The translations under genes were made by a program, and so were the position numbers. Shown here piece after piece: positions 54,693-63,021 of a stretch of 64,000 nucleotides of DNA. The notes beneath the pieces are model-generated. The model saw only the letters and a program-made list of their open reading frames with translations. It did not search any database and was not told the origin of the DNA. Where the stretch lies: NCBI GenBank assembly GCA_041071465.1, contig CP163498.1, forward strand, positions 3,676,001 to 3,740,000, given 5' to 3'. This DNA comes from Pseudomonas putida. GTDB lineage: Bacteria; Pseudomonadota; Gammaproteobacteria; Pseudomonadales; Pseudomonadaceae. Every line of letters begins with the position of its first letter. The first letter of the stretch is position 1.

Positions 54693-55909
54693 TTGTCCCT
54701 CAAGCTGTCCATCAACCAGGCCCGCCGCCTGGCACTGTCTGCCCAAGGCTTCGGCAAACACCCGGAAGCACCGCCAACCCTGCCCGCAGTGAAGCGCATG
54801 CTGCAACGCCTGGGCGTGCTGCAGATCGACTCGGTCAACGCTCTGGTTCGCTCCCACTACCTGCCGCTTTTCTCCCGGCTGGGCGACTATTCGCCTGCCA
54901 CCCTCGACCAGCTTGCCTGGGGCCGGGGCCGCCAGCGCCAGTTGTTCGAATACTGGGGGCACGAAGCCTCGCTGCTGCCATTGAGCCTGTACCCGCTGCT
55001 GCGCTGGCGCATGGCCCATGCTGCCGATGGTCGCGGTATCTACCGCCAGCTCGCGCAGTTTGGCCGCGAGCGCCAGGACGTGATCGCCCGGGTACTGGCT
55101 GCTGTTCGTGAACAGGGCGCACTGGGCGCGGGCAGCCTGTCCACCCGCGAGGAACGCGCCGGACCCTGGTGGGACTGGAGCGAGGAAAAGCACGCGTTGG
55201 AGTGGCTGTTCGCCGCAGGCGAAGTGACTGTGGCGGGCCGCCGTGGTTTTGAGCGGCTTTACGATGTACCGGAAAAGGTTTTGCCCAAGGCGATCCTCGA
55301 CCAGACACTACCCCGCGAGGCCGAGGCGCATCAGGGCTTGATGCTTCACGCCGCCGCTGCCCTGGGTGTTGGCACCGAACGTGACCTGCGCGACTACTTT
55401 CGCCTGGAGCCGGCGCAGGGCAAGGCGGCGCTGGCCGAGCTGCTGGCCGACGGTCGCTTGCAAGCGGTCGCGGTGCAGGGGTGGAAGCAACCCGGCTATT
55501 GCGCTGGTATGCCGCGCATTCCCGGCGCATCGAAGCCAGCGCGCTACTGTCGCCGTTCGATTCGCTGGTCTGGGAGCGCAACCGTACCGAGCGCTTGTTC
55601 GACTTCCGCTACCGCCTGGAAATCTACACCCCGGCGCACAAACGGGTGTATGGCTACTACGTGCTGCCGTTTCTATACCGCGAACGGATCGTCGCGCGGG
55701 TAGACCTGCGTGCCGAACGCACCCAAGGGCAACTGGCAGTGCACGCCGTGCATGCAGAAACACCTGGGCTAGACGAGGAGGGGTATGACGCGCTGGCGGG
55801 CCATTTGTTGCGACTGGCCAACTGGTTGGGTCTGGAGAGGGTGCAACTGAACTGCCCGCGCATAGAGGGCAGCCAGCTGCGCCGGGCACTTAGCGCCGCA
55901 CCTGTTTGA
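54693..55909 (+). pseudogene. YcaQ-type winged-helix DNA glycosylase-like protein, frameshifted
   Basis: Begins with TTG at 54693 after AAGGAG. The N-terminal part (SINQARRLALSAQGF, RLGVLQIDSVNALVRSHYLPLFSRLG) is the HTH_42/YcaQ family signature; E. coli YcaQ (AlkX) unhooks DNA interstrand crosslinks. The frame breaks at about 55499-55500 (TATTGCGC); adding one T restores [19 protein letters not shown] and joins the end [17 protein letters not shown]..., giving 405 residues. The 3' end overlaps the convergent DAHP synthase gene by 20 bp. Confidence 0.82.
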
Positions 55910-57236
55910 GCGTTTCGGCAATCAAAAACGCCAACTCCAGCGACTGATCGGCATTCATTCGCGGGTCGCAATGGGTGTGGTACCGATCAGACAACGCGTC
56001 CTCGGTGATCGGCCGTGCACCGCCGATGCATTCAGTGACGTTCTGCCCGGTCATCTCGATATGGATGCCGCCGGCATGGCTGCCCTCGGCCTGATGCACC
56101 TGGAAGAACTGCTTCACCTCATCCAGAATTTGCGCAAAATCGCGGGTCTTGTAGCCGCTGCTGGCCTTGATGGTGTTGCCGTGCATCGGGTCCGAGCTCC
56201 ACAACACCTTGCGCCCCTCGCGCTCGACAGTGCGGATCAGCCCCGGCAGGTGGTCGCCGACCTTGTTCGCGCCCATGCGCACGATCAGGTTCAGGCGCCC
56301 AGGGTCGTTGGCCGGGTTGAGCGTGTCGATCAGGCGGATCAGCTCTTCTGGGTTCATGCTTGGGCCAACCTTGACCCCGATCGGGTTGTGCACGCCGCGC
56401 AGAAACTCCACATGGGCGCCGTCGAGCTGGCGAGTGCGGTCGCCGATCCACAACATGTGCGCCGAGCAGTCGTAGTAGTCACCCGTCAGGCTGTCCTGAC
56501 GCACGAAGGCTTCTTCATAGTTCAGCAACAATGCTTCGTGGGCCGTGAAGAAGCTGGTTTCGCGCAGCTGCGGCGCACTGTCCAGGCCACAGGCGCGCAT
56601 GAAAGCCAGGGTTTCATCGATGCGGTTGGCCAGCTGGTGGTACTTGTCGGCCAGCGCCGAGTTGGCGATGAAGTCCAGGTTCCACTTGTGCACCTGGTGC
56701 AGGTCTGCAAACCCGCCCTGGGCGAAAGCGCGCAGCAGGTTAAGGCTGGCGGTGGCCTGGTGATAAGCCTGCAGCAGGCGCTCCGGGTCGGGGATGCGGC
56801 TTTTGGCGTCAAAGCCGATGCCATTGACGATATCGCCTCGGTAGGCGGGCAGGGTGATGTCGCCGATGGTTTCATCGCCCGATGAGCGCGGTTTGGCAAA
56901 CTGCCCGGCCATACGCCCCACCTTGACCACCGGGCAGCCAGCGGCAAAGGTCATGACAATGGCCATTTGCAGCAGCACCTTGAAGGTGTCGCGGATTTTC
57001 GCCGCCGAGAACTCGGCGAAGCTCTCGGCGCAATCGCCACCCTGCAGCAGGAACGCACGGCCTTCGGTCACCTCGGCAAACTGCCTGCGCAGCTCGCGTG
57101 CCTCGCCCGCGAACACCAGCGGCGGGTAGCTGGCCAGGGTCTGTTCAACCTTCAGCAGGTGCGCGGCATCGGGGTAGGTCGGTTGCTGCTGGATCGGCAG
57201 GGCGCGCCAGCTGTCAGGGCTCCACGGTTGGTTCAT
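55890..57236 (-). CDS. Class II 3-deoxy-7-phosphoheptulonate synthase
   Basis: A 448-residue plant-type (AroA-II) DAHP synthase that joins PEP and erythrose 4-phosphate at the entry of the shikimate pathway. Family segments seen are [13 protein letters not shown] with a metal-binding Cys, [55 protein letters not shown] and [21 protein letters not shown]. The length is normal. aroC in the same window is the last step of the same pathway. Feedback class cannot be read from the sequence. Confidence 0.93.
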   Translation of the reverse strand: MNQPWSPDSWRALPIQQQPTYPDAAHLLKVEQTLASYPPLVFAGEARELRRQFAEVTEGRAFLLQGGDCAESFAEFSAAKIRDTFKVLLQMAIVMTFAAGCPVVKVGRMAGQFAKPRSSGDETIGDITLPAYRGDIVNGIGFDAKSRIPDPERLLQAYHQATASLNLLRAFAQGGFADLHQVHKWNLDFIANSALADKYHQLANRIDETLAFMRACGLDSAPQLRETSFFTAHEALLLNYEEAFVRQDSLTGDYYDCSAHMLWIGDRTRQLDGAHVEFLRGVHNPIGVKVGPSMNPEELIRLIDTLNPANDPGRLNLIVRMGANKVGDHLPGLIRTVEREGRKVLWSSDPMHGNTIKASSGYKTRDFAQILDEVKQFFQVHQAEGSHAGGIHIEMTGQNVTECIGGARPITEDALSDRYHTHCDPRMNADQSLELAFLIAETLKQVRR

Positions 57237-57352
57237 CTCGGGCTCGGTCTTGTCGGTTGTAGGCTTCAGGCCATGGTAACAGTTGGCGCTGCGCTTGTTG
57301 CATCAAGGGTGTTGGCGGACAATGCGCGTTTTTGCGCGGGTGGGTGGTGAGC

Positions 57353-58108
57353 ATGACGGCGGAACGGCAAGAGCGGCTGCTGGCACGGGTGGAGGATGCC
57401 TTTGGCGTCATCAGCGTGTACGAAGTGGACGACTACCGCTTTCTGGAATTCGGCGATGCCATCGAGCAAAGCTGCGTGTTCACGGCTGACCCCAGCTGGC
57501 TGGAGTACGACTACACCCGTGCCATGCTGGTGGGCGCGCTGTGCCATGAACAGCCGGAGAGCGCGCTGTTTCTTGGCCTGGGGGCCGGCACGCTGACCCA
57601 GGCGTGCATGAAGTTTCTGCCGCTTGATGACATCGAGGCCATCGAGTTGCGCGCTGATGTGCCGCGCCTGGCCATGGAGTACATGGGCCTGGATGACGAC
57701 CCTCGGTTGTACGTGCGCATCGGTGACGCCATCGAGTTGCTGCCCACGGCGGAGAAGGCCGACCTGTTGTTCGTCGACCTGTACACCGACCATGGGCCGG
57801 GTGTGGGGCACTTGGCATGGAACTTCCTGGAGAACTGCCAGCAGCAGTTGAACCCAGGCGGCTGGCTGGTGATCAACCAGTGGGCCACCGACGACGGCAA
57901 GCCGCTGGGCGCGGCGTTGCTGCGCGGCTTGTACCACCGGCATTACTGGGAGTTGCCGGTGAAGGAGGGCAATGTGATCTTGCTGGTGCCGGCGGACCTG
58001 GAGCAGGCGTTGGACCTGGATGGCTTGCGGGCCCGGGCCGAGGCGCTGGCGCCGCGACTGGGTTATAGCCTGGAGGGGTTGATTTGCGAGATTCGGCCAG
58101 CTACTTGA
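57353..58108 (+). CDS. Spermidine synthase-like methyltransferase-fold protein
   Basis: A 251-residue protein (ATG at 57353, MTAERQERLLARVEDAFG). The Rossmann-like core has LFLGLGAGTLTQACMKFL for nucleotide binding, IEAIELRADVPRLA with the acidic residue, and ADLLFVDLYTDHGPG. This is the polyamine-synthase fold, but the typical spermidine synthase acidic substrate motif (DGG..E..H) is not complete. The enzyme may use another acceptor. Confidence 0.8.
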   Translation: MTAERQERLLARVEDAFGVISVYEVDDYRFLEFGDAIEQSCVFTADPSWLEYDYTRAMLVGALCHEQPESALFLGLGAGTLTQACMKFLPLDDIEAIELRADVPRLAMEYMGLDDDPRLYVRIGDAIELLPTAEKADLLFVDLYTDHGPGVGHLAWNFLENCQQQLNPGGWLVINQWATDDGKPLGAALLRGLYHRHYWELPVKEGNVILLVPADLEQALDLDGLRARAEALAPRLGYSLEGLICEIRPAT

Positions 58109-58112
58109 ATGC

Positions 58113-58255
58113 CTGACGCGGTCAGTGTAGGAGCGGCCTTGCGTCGCGAAAGGGGTGCGAAGCGCCCCCAGGATCTCAGCTTCGCCGCGTACATTGCAGG
58201 GGCCGCTTTGCGGCCCTATCGCGACGCAAGGCCGCTCCTACACTGAGCGCGTCAG
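58113..58255. repeat. Long inverted pair of REP elements
   Basis: Arms of about 36 bp at 58113-58148 and 58220-58255 are nearly perfect complements (CTGACGCGGTCAGTGTAGG outward-facing end), each with an inner GGCCGC hairpin. It is the longest symmetric REP unit in the window and lies ahead of the deaD promoter. Confidence 0.9.
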
Positions 58256-58351
58256 GGGGCAGGGCATTATCGATTCAGCGAGGAGTAATTGATGGCCCGA
58301 CAGTGGCCCTGCACCCTGAAAAAATTCCTCACGTCCCCCACTATTTCGGGT

Positions 58352-58572
58352 ATAGTACGCGCCGGTCTTTTAGCGGACCTCAAAATCAGGTGGTGCAAAT
58401 CCTCCGAGTCCAGCTTCGGCTGCACGTCCGCTAGGCGGACCTTCCCAAGTTTTCTTTTTCAATCGTTTTCGCAAATCCCCGCCGCCAAAGCTGCCTGGGT
58501 GACCTGACGGTCTTTCAAGGCATGTGCAGCTTTGGAGCATGGGTCTTTGCGGATGCACCTAGAGGCAGACCC
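58352..58572 (+). promoter_or_regulatory. deaD promoter region and long structured 5' leader
   Basis: A TATAGT hexamer at 58352-58357 is a good -10; the -35 is weak. A leader of about 210 nt follows. It holds TAGCGGAC (58372-58379) and its exact complement GTCCGCTA (58427-58434). Between them GGTGCA/TGCAC and a CAGC-TTCG-GCTG hairpin with a stable UUCG loop can stack into one long structure. A T-rich stretch (AAGTTTTCTTTTTC) comes 20 bp later. Long leaders are typical of cold-regulated helicase mRNAs; control by temperature or autoregulation is inferred. Confidence 0.5.
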
Positions 58573-60246
58573 ATGACCCAGGAAACCGGCGGCTTCGCCG
58601 CTCTCGATCTTAATCCGAACATTGTTGCTGCCGTTGTGGCTACCGGCTACGAAGAGCCGTCCGCCATTCAGCAACAATCGATCCCGATCATCCTCGCCGG
58701 TCACGACATGATCGGCCAGGCGCAGACTGGCACCGGCAAAACCGCTGCCTTCGCCCTGCCGATCCTCAACAAGATCGATGTGAGCAAGCGCGAACCGCAA
58801 GCCCTGATCCTGGCGCCAACCCGTGAGTTGGCGCTGCAAGTTGCTACCGCTTTCGAAACCTACGCCAAGCAGATGCCGGGCGTTAACGTTGTCGCCGTCT
58901 ACGGTGGTGCCCCGATGGGCCCACAGCTGCGCGCAATCCGTAATGGCGCGCAAATCGTCGTGGCCACCCCGGGCCGTCTGTGCGACCACCTGCGTCGTGA
59001 CGAAAAAGTCCTGTCGACCGTACAGTACCTGGTACTGGACGAAGCCGACGAGATGCTGAAGCTGGGCTTCATGGATGACCTCGAAGTGATCTTCGACGCA
59101 ATCCCGGCTACCCGTCAGACCGTCCTGTTCTCCGCTACCCTGCCGTCGTCGATCCGTTCGATCGCCGAGCGTCACCTGCGCGAACCCAAGCACGTCAAGA
59201 TCCAGACCAAGACCCAGACCGTTACCGCGATCGAGCAGGCCCACCTGATGGTCCACGCCGACCAGAAGATCCCGGCTGTGCTGCGTCTGCTGGAAGTGGA
59301 AGAGTTCGACGCACTGATCGCCTTCGTGCGCACCAAGCAAGCCACCCTGGACCTGGCCGCCGCGTTGGAAGCCAAGGGCTACAAGGCTGCCGCGCTTAAC
59401 GGCGACATCGCCCAGAACCAGCGTGAGCGTGTGATCGACTCGCTCAAGGATGGCCGCCTGGATATCGTCGTTGCTACCGACGTCGCTGCCCGTGGCCTGG
59501 ACGTACCGCGCATCACTCACGTGTTCAACGTTGATATGCCGTACGACCCGGAGTCCTACGTACACCGTATCGGCCGTACCGGCCGTGCCGGTCGCGATGG
59601 CCGCGCATTGCTGCTGGTCACCCCGCGTGAGCGCCGCATGCTGCAGGTGATCGAGCGTGTTACCGGGCAGAAAGTTGCCGAAGCGCGCCTGCCGAATGCT
59701 CAGGCCGTGCTGGATGCTCGCATCAAGAAGCTGACGTCGAGCCTGGCGCCACTGGTAGCTGAAGCTGAAGCCACCCACGGCGAGCTGTTCGACCGCCTGA
59801 CCAGCGACCTGGGTTGCAGTGCGCGTGCCCTGGCTTCGGCCTTGCTGCGCAAAGCCACCAATGGCCAGGCGCTGGACCTGGCTGCGGTAGAGCGTGAGCA
59901 GCCGCTGGTGCCGGGCGTTGGTGCCCCGCGTAGCGAGCGTCCTGACCGTGGCGAGCGCCCTGACCGTGGTGACCGCGAGCGCCGCGCGCCGCTGCCGCTG
60001 GCCGAAGGCCGTGTACGTTGCCGTACCGCCCTGGGTGCCCGTGACGGTATCGCTGCCAAGAACCTGTTGGGCGCGATCCTCAACGAGGGTGGCCTGGCGC
60101 GTGACGCCATTGGCCGTATCCAGGTACGCGACAGCTTCAGCCTGGTCGAGCTGCCGGAAGACGGCCTGGAGAAGCTGCTGTCCAAGCTCAAGGACACCCG
60201 CGTGGCTGGCAAGCAGCTGAAGCTGCGTCGCTACCGCGAGGATTGA
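58573..60246 (+). CDS. deaD: DEAD-box ATP-dependent RNA helicase (DeaD/CsdA type)
   Basis: A 557-residue helicase starting at the ATG at 58573 (MTQETGGFAALDLNPNIVAA) with AGAGG upstream. All core motifs are visible: Q motif region, AQTGTGKTAAF (I), PTRELALQ (Ia), DEADEM (II), SATLP (III), and HRIGRTGRAGRDG (VI). The C-terminal part has an Arg/Asp-rich repeat (ERPDRGERPDRGDRERR) and the DbpA-like RNA-binding domain. It unwinds structured RNA in ribosome assembly and mRNA decay at low temperature. Confidence 0.94.
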   Translation: MTQETGGFAALDLNPNIVAAVVATGYEEPSAIQQQSIPIILAGHDMIGQAQTGTGKTAAFALPILNKIDVSKREPQALILAPTRELALQVATAFETYAKQMPGVNVVAVYGGAPMGPQLRAIRNGAQIVVATPGRLCDHLRRDEKVLSTVQYLVLDEADEMLKLGFMDDLEVIFDAIPATRQTVLFSATLPSSIRSIAERHLREPKHVKIQTKTQTVTAIEQAHLMVHADQKIPAVLRLLEVEEFDALIAFVRTKQATLDLAAALEAKGYKAAALNGDIAQNQRERVIDSLKDGRLDIVVATDVAARGLDVPRITHVFNVDMPYDPESYVHRIGRTGRAGRDGRALLLVTPRERRMLQVIERVTGQKVAEARLPNAQAVLDARIKKLTSSLAPLVAEAEATHGELFDRLTSDLGCSARALASALLRKATNGQALDLAAVEREQPLVPGVGAPRSERPDRGERPDRGDRERRAPLPLAEGRVRCRTALGARDGIAAKNLLGAILNEGGLARDAIGRIQVRDSFSLVELPEDGLEKLLSKLKDTRVAGKQLKLRRYRED

Positions 60247-60260
60247 TCCTTGCGCAATGA

Positions 60261-60291
60261 AAAATCCCCGGCCTAGGCTGGGGATTTTTTT
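60261..60291 (+). terminator. Rho-independent terminator after deaD
   Basis: AATCCCC..GGCC pairs with ..GGGGATT around a short loop, then seven T. Confidence 0.9.
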
Positions 60292-60331
60292 GCCTGTGGG
60301 ATTTTACGGCGCAAAGCGCGCCCTGCGCTCT

Positions 60332-61099
60332 TCAGTCGAACCGATAAATGTCCATCCCCAGCGCCCCCAGGGTAAACCCTTGGTGTACCACCCCAAACTT
60401 GCCCCCAGCCCCGAGGGCAAAGAACAGCGGCAGGAAATGCTCATCACTGGGATGGTTGCGCACCGCATAGGGCGCCTGCTTGCGGTAATCCAGCAAAGAT
60501 GTCTGGTCATCTTCCAGCAGTCTGTCCACCACCCAATCCCTGAATGCCAGCGCCCAGGGCTCGATCACGTCCGGCCCGGCATGCCAGTCCAGTTCCCCAA
60601 GGTTATGGGTGATACTGCCCGACCCCATCAGCAAAATGCCCTCGTCGCGCAAACCCGCCAACGCCTGCCCCACCTTGACCTGCAACGCCGGGCCCATCTG
60701 GCTGGGCAGTGAAACCTGCACCACTGGAATGCTCGCATCAGGGTACATCAGTGACAACGGTACCCAGGCGCCGTGGTCGAACGGCCGCTGCGCGTCCAGC
60801 CGCGCGGGTAGACCCGCCGCTTTCAACAACTCACTGACCTGGCCGGCAAGGGCAGGTTCGCCCGGCGCCGGGTATTGCACCGCATACAAGGCCGGTGGGA
60901 AGCCGTAGAAGTCATGCCAGGTTTCTGGTTGTGCGCTGCCGGTAACCAGCAGCTCGCGGCTTTCCCAGTGCGCCGACACCACCACGACCGCTTTTGGCCG
61001 TGGCAGCACATTGGCCAACCCGGCTAGCGCCGGCCCGCTGGCGCCGGGTTGCAGCGCGAGCATGGGGGAACCATGGGAAATGAACAGGCTGGGCAGCAT
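60332..61099 (-). CDS. DODA-type extradiol ring-cleavage dioxygenase
   Basis: About 255 residues from the ATG at 61099 (MLPSLFISHGSPMLAL). Metal-site residues are the His in SHGSP, SAHWES, FDHGAW and the later GSGSITHNLGEL. The family includes E. coli YgiD (4,5-DOPA dioxygenase) and plant betalain enzymes. It is a LigB-fold single-domain protein. The natural substrate in pseudomonads is not known. Confidence 0.88.
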   Translation of the reverse strand: MLPSLFISHGSPMLALQPGASGPALAGLANVLPRPKAVVVVSAHWESRELLVTGSAQPETWHDFYGFPPALYAVQYPAPGEPALAGQVSELLKAAGLPARLDAQRPFDHGAWVPLSLMYPDASIPVVQVSLPSQMGPALQVKVGQALAGLRDEGILLMGSGSITHNLGELDWHAGPDVIEPWALAFRDWVVDRLLEDDQTSLLDYRKQAPYAVRNHPSDEHFLPLFFALGAGGKFGVVHQGFTLGALGMDIYRFD

Positions 61100-61200
61100 G
61101 GCAAGGTCCTGAAGGTTAAGATGCAATCATCTTCGATCAAATAAACATCGAAATCCAAACCAAGTTTTACCGGAAAACCATCTAAAAATCGGGAGTGATC

Positions 61201-61851
61201 ATGGAGCCAGCGTTCTGGCAAAAGCGGTGGGCCGATAACCAGATTGGCTTTCATCAGGCGCAGGTGAACCCCTACCTGCAGAAGTATTGGCCACAGTTGC
61301 AGCTGGCGCCGGCCAGTCGTGTGCTGGTGCCGCTGTGCGGCAAGAGCCTGGACCTGGCCTGGTTGGCTGGGCAGGGGTACCGCGTGCTTGGTGTGGAGCT
61401 GTCTCGGCAGGCGGTGGAGGGCTTCTTCCGTGAACATGGGCTTGATGCCGACGTTTTGCAGCATGGAGCTTTCGAGGTTTGGCGCAGTGGCGAAATCGAG
61501 CTGTGGTGTGGCGATTTCTTTACGCTGCAGGCGGAGGATATCGCCGACTGCGTGGGCCTTTATGATCGGGCGGCGCTAATCGCATTGCCGCCGCAGATGC
61601 GCGCGGCGTACATGCGGTTGCTGTCGGCGTGGCTGCCTGCGGGCTGCAGGGGGTTGCTGGTGACCCTGGATTATGACCAGTCGCTGCTGGGCGGCCCGCC
61701 GTTTTCAGTAGGGGATAAAGAAGTGCTGCAGGGGTTTGCGGGGTGGCAGATGGATGAGCTGGAGGTGGTGGAGCTTATTCAGGAGAGCCCGAAGTTTTTG
61801 CAGGCCGGGGCTTGCAGCCTGTTGGAGCGGGTGTACCGGGTCAAGCGCTGA
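61201..61851 (+). CDS. tpm: Thiopurine S-methyltransferase
   Basis: A 216-residue SAM methyltransferase starting at the ATG at 61201 (MEPAFWQKRWADNQIGFHQ) with GGGAG upstream. Conserved parts are VLVPLCGKSLDLAWLAGQG for SAM binding, IADCVGLYDRAALIALPPQMR and YDQSLLGGPPFSV. Bacterial TPMTs methylate tellurite, selenite and thiopurines and were first found in pseudomonads. Confidence 0.92.
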   Translation: MEPAFWQKRWADNQIGFHQAQVNPYLQKYWPQLQLAPASRVLVPLCGKSLDLAWLAGQGYRVLGVELSRQAVEGFFREHGLDADVLQHGAFEVWRSGEIELWCGDFFTLQAEDIADCVGLYDRAALIALPPQMRAAYMRLLSAWLPAGCRGLLVTLDYDQSLLGGPPFSVGDKEVLQGFAGWQMDELEVVELIQESPKFLQAGACSLLERVYRVKR

Positions 61852-61863
61852 CCGGCGCATGCA

Positions 61864-61888
61864 AAAAGGGCGACCGAAGTCGCCCTTT
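61864..61888. terminator. Bidirectional terminator between tpm and htpX
   Basis: AAAGGGCGAC-CGAA-GTCGCCCTTT is a perfect 10-bp hairpin with a GNRA-like loop and A/T tails on both sides, between convergent genes. Confidence 0.85.
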
Positions 61889-61905
61889 CAACATTACCAG
61901 GTGGA

Positions 61906-62793
61906 TCAACCGCGACGGCGCAGGGCCTCGATACGGTCTTCCAGCGGCGGGTGGCTCATCAGCAGCCCGGCCAGGCCGTGCTTGAGGCCGCCATTGATGC
62001 CAAAGGCCTTCATGGTGTCGGGCATGTGCACGGGCAGGCCTTGTTCCACACGCAGGCGCTGCAAGGCGCCGATCATGGCCGAGGTGCCAGCCAGCTGCGC
62101 ACCGGCTTCGTCGGCGCGGTATTCGCGGCGGCGCGAGAACCACATCACGATCATGCTGGCCAGGATGCCCAGGATCAGCTCGGCAACGATGGTGGCCACG
62201 TAGTAGGCAATGCCCTGGCCCTCTTCGTTCTTGAAGATGACCTTGTCGACGAAGTTGCCGATGATGCGTGCAAAGAACATCACGAAGGTGTTCACCACAC
62301 CCTGCACCAGCGCCAGGGTGACCATGTCGCCGTTGGCAACGTGGCCGATTTCGTGGGCCAGTACCGCACGCACTTCATCGGGCGAGAAGCGCTCCAGCAG
62401 GCCTTGGGACACGGCTACCAGCGCGTCGTTGCGGTTCCAGCCGGTGGCGAAGGCGTTGGCCTCGTAGGCCGGGAAAATACCCACTTCGGGCATTTTGATG
62501 CCCGCCTCACGGGACAGCTCTTCGACCGTTTGCAGCAGCCACTGTTCGTGACGGGTGCGCGGTTGGCTGATGATCTGGGTGCCGGTGCTCATCTTCGCCA
62601 TCCACTTGGAGATGAACAGCGAGACGAGGGAGCCGGCAAAGCCGAACACGGCGCAGAACACCAGCAGGCTGCTGAGGTTCAGGTCGACCCCGTTGGCGGC
62701 CATGAACCCGTTGAAACCGAACAGGCTCAGGGTAATGCTTGCAACCAGCACCACCGCAAGGTTGGTGGCTACAAACAACAGAATGCGCATCAT
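61906..62793 (-). CDS. htpX: Membrane zinc metalloprotease HtpX
   Basis: A 295-residue inner-membrane protease with four hydrophobic segments: two at the N-terminus ([20 protein letters not shown] and [20 protein letters not shown]) and two after the active site. The zinc site is HEIGHVAN, with the third ligand Glu in [10 protein letters not shown]. It degrades misfolded membrane proteins with FtsH in stress. A heat-shock-type promoter may lie upstream. Confidence 0.94.
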   Translation of the reverse strand: MMRILLFVATNLAVVLVASITLSLFGFNGFMAANGVDLNLSSLLVFCAVFGFAGSLVSLFISKWMAKMSTGTQIISQPRTRHEQWLLQTVEELSREAGIKMPEVGIFPAYEANAFATGWNRNDALVAVSQGLLERFSPDEVRAVLAHEIGHVANGDMVTLALVQGVVNTFVMFFARIIGNFVDKVIFKNEEGQGIAYYVATIVAELILGILASMIVMWFSRRREYRADEAGAQLAGTSAMIGALQRLRVEQGLPVHMPDTMKAFGINGGLKHGLAGLLMSHPPLEDRIEALRRRG

Positions 62794-62840
62794 GGTTGTT
62801 ACGTTCTCCTGACGGATGAGTTGTCGCTTACTGCGGGGTA

Positions 62841-62868
62841 TATAAGGGGCCTGCCGTGCCGATTCAAT
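62841..62868 (-). promoter_or_regulatory. Candidate sigma-32 promoter of htpX
   Basis: On the minus strand ATTGAAT, then 12 nt, then CCCCTTATA, close to the heat-shock consensus CTTGAAA-N(13-15)-CCCCAT. It ends about 47 bp upstream of the htpX ATG. htpX is heat-shock controlled in E. coli. Confidence 0.4.
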
Positions 62869-63021
62869 CGGGCGACTATTTCAAACTGTGTACGGCGGAG
62901 TATGGCAGAGGATGGCGCGGGGGCTGTGGGATAGAGCGTTGCAGGATGTAAGAAGCGAGGTATGCCTTGAGGTTAGTGGCGCCTGTGAGATCGAGCGCCA
63001 CCACAATAATGCCGTCGAACC

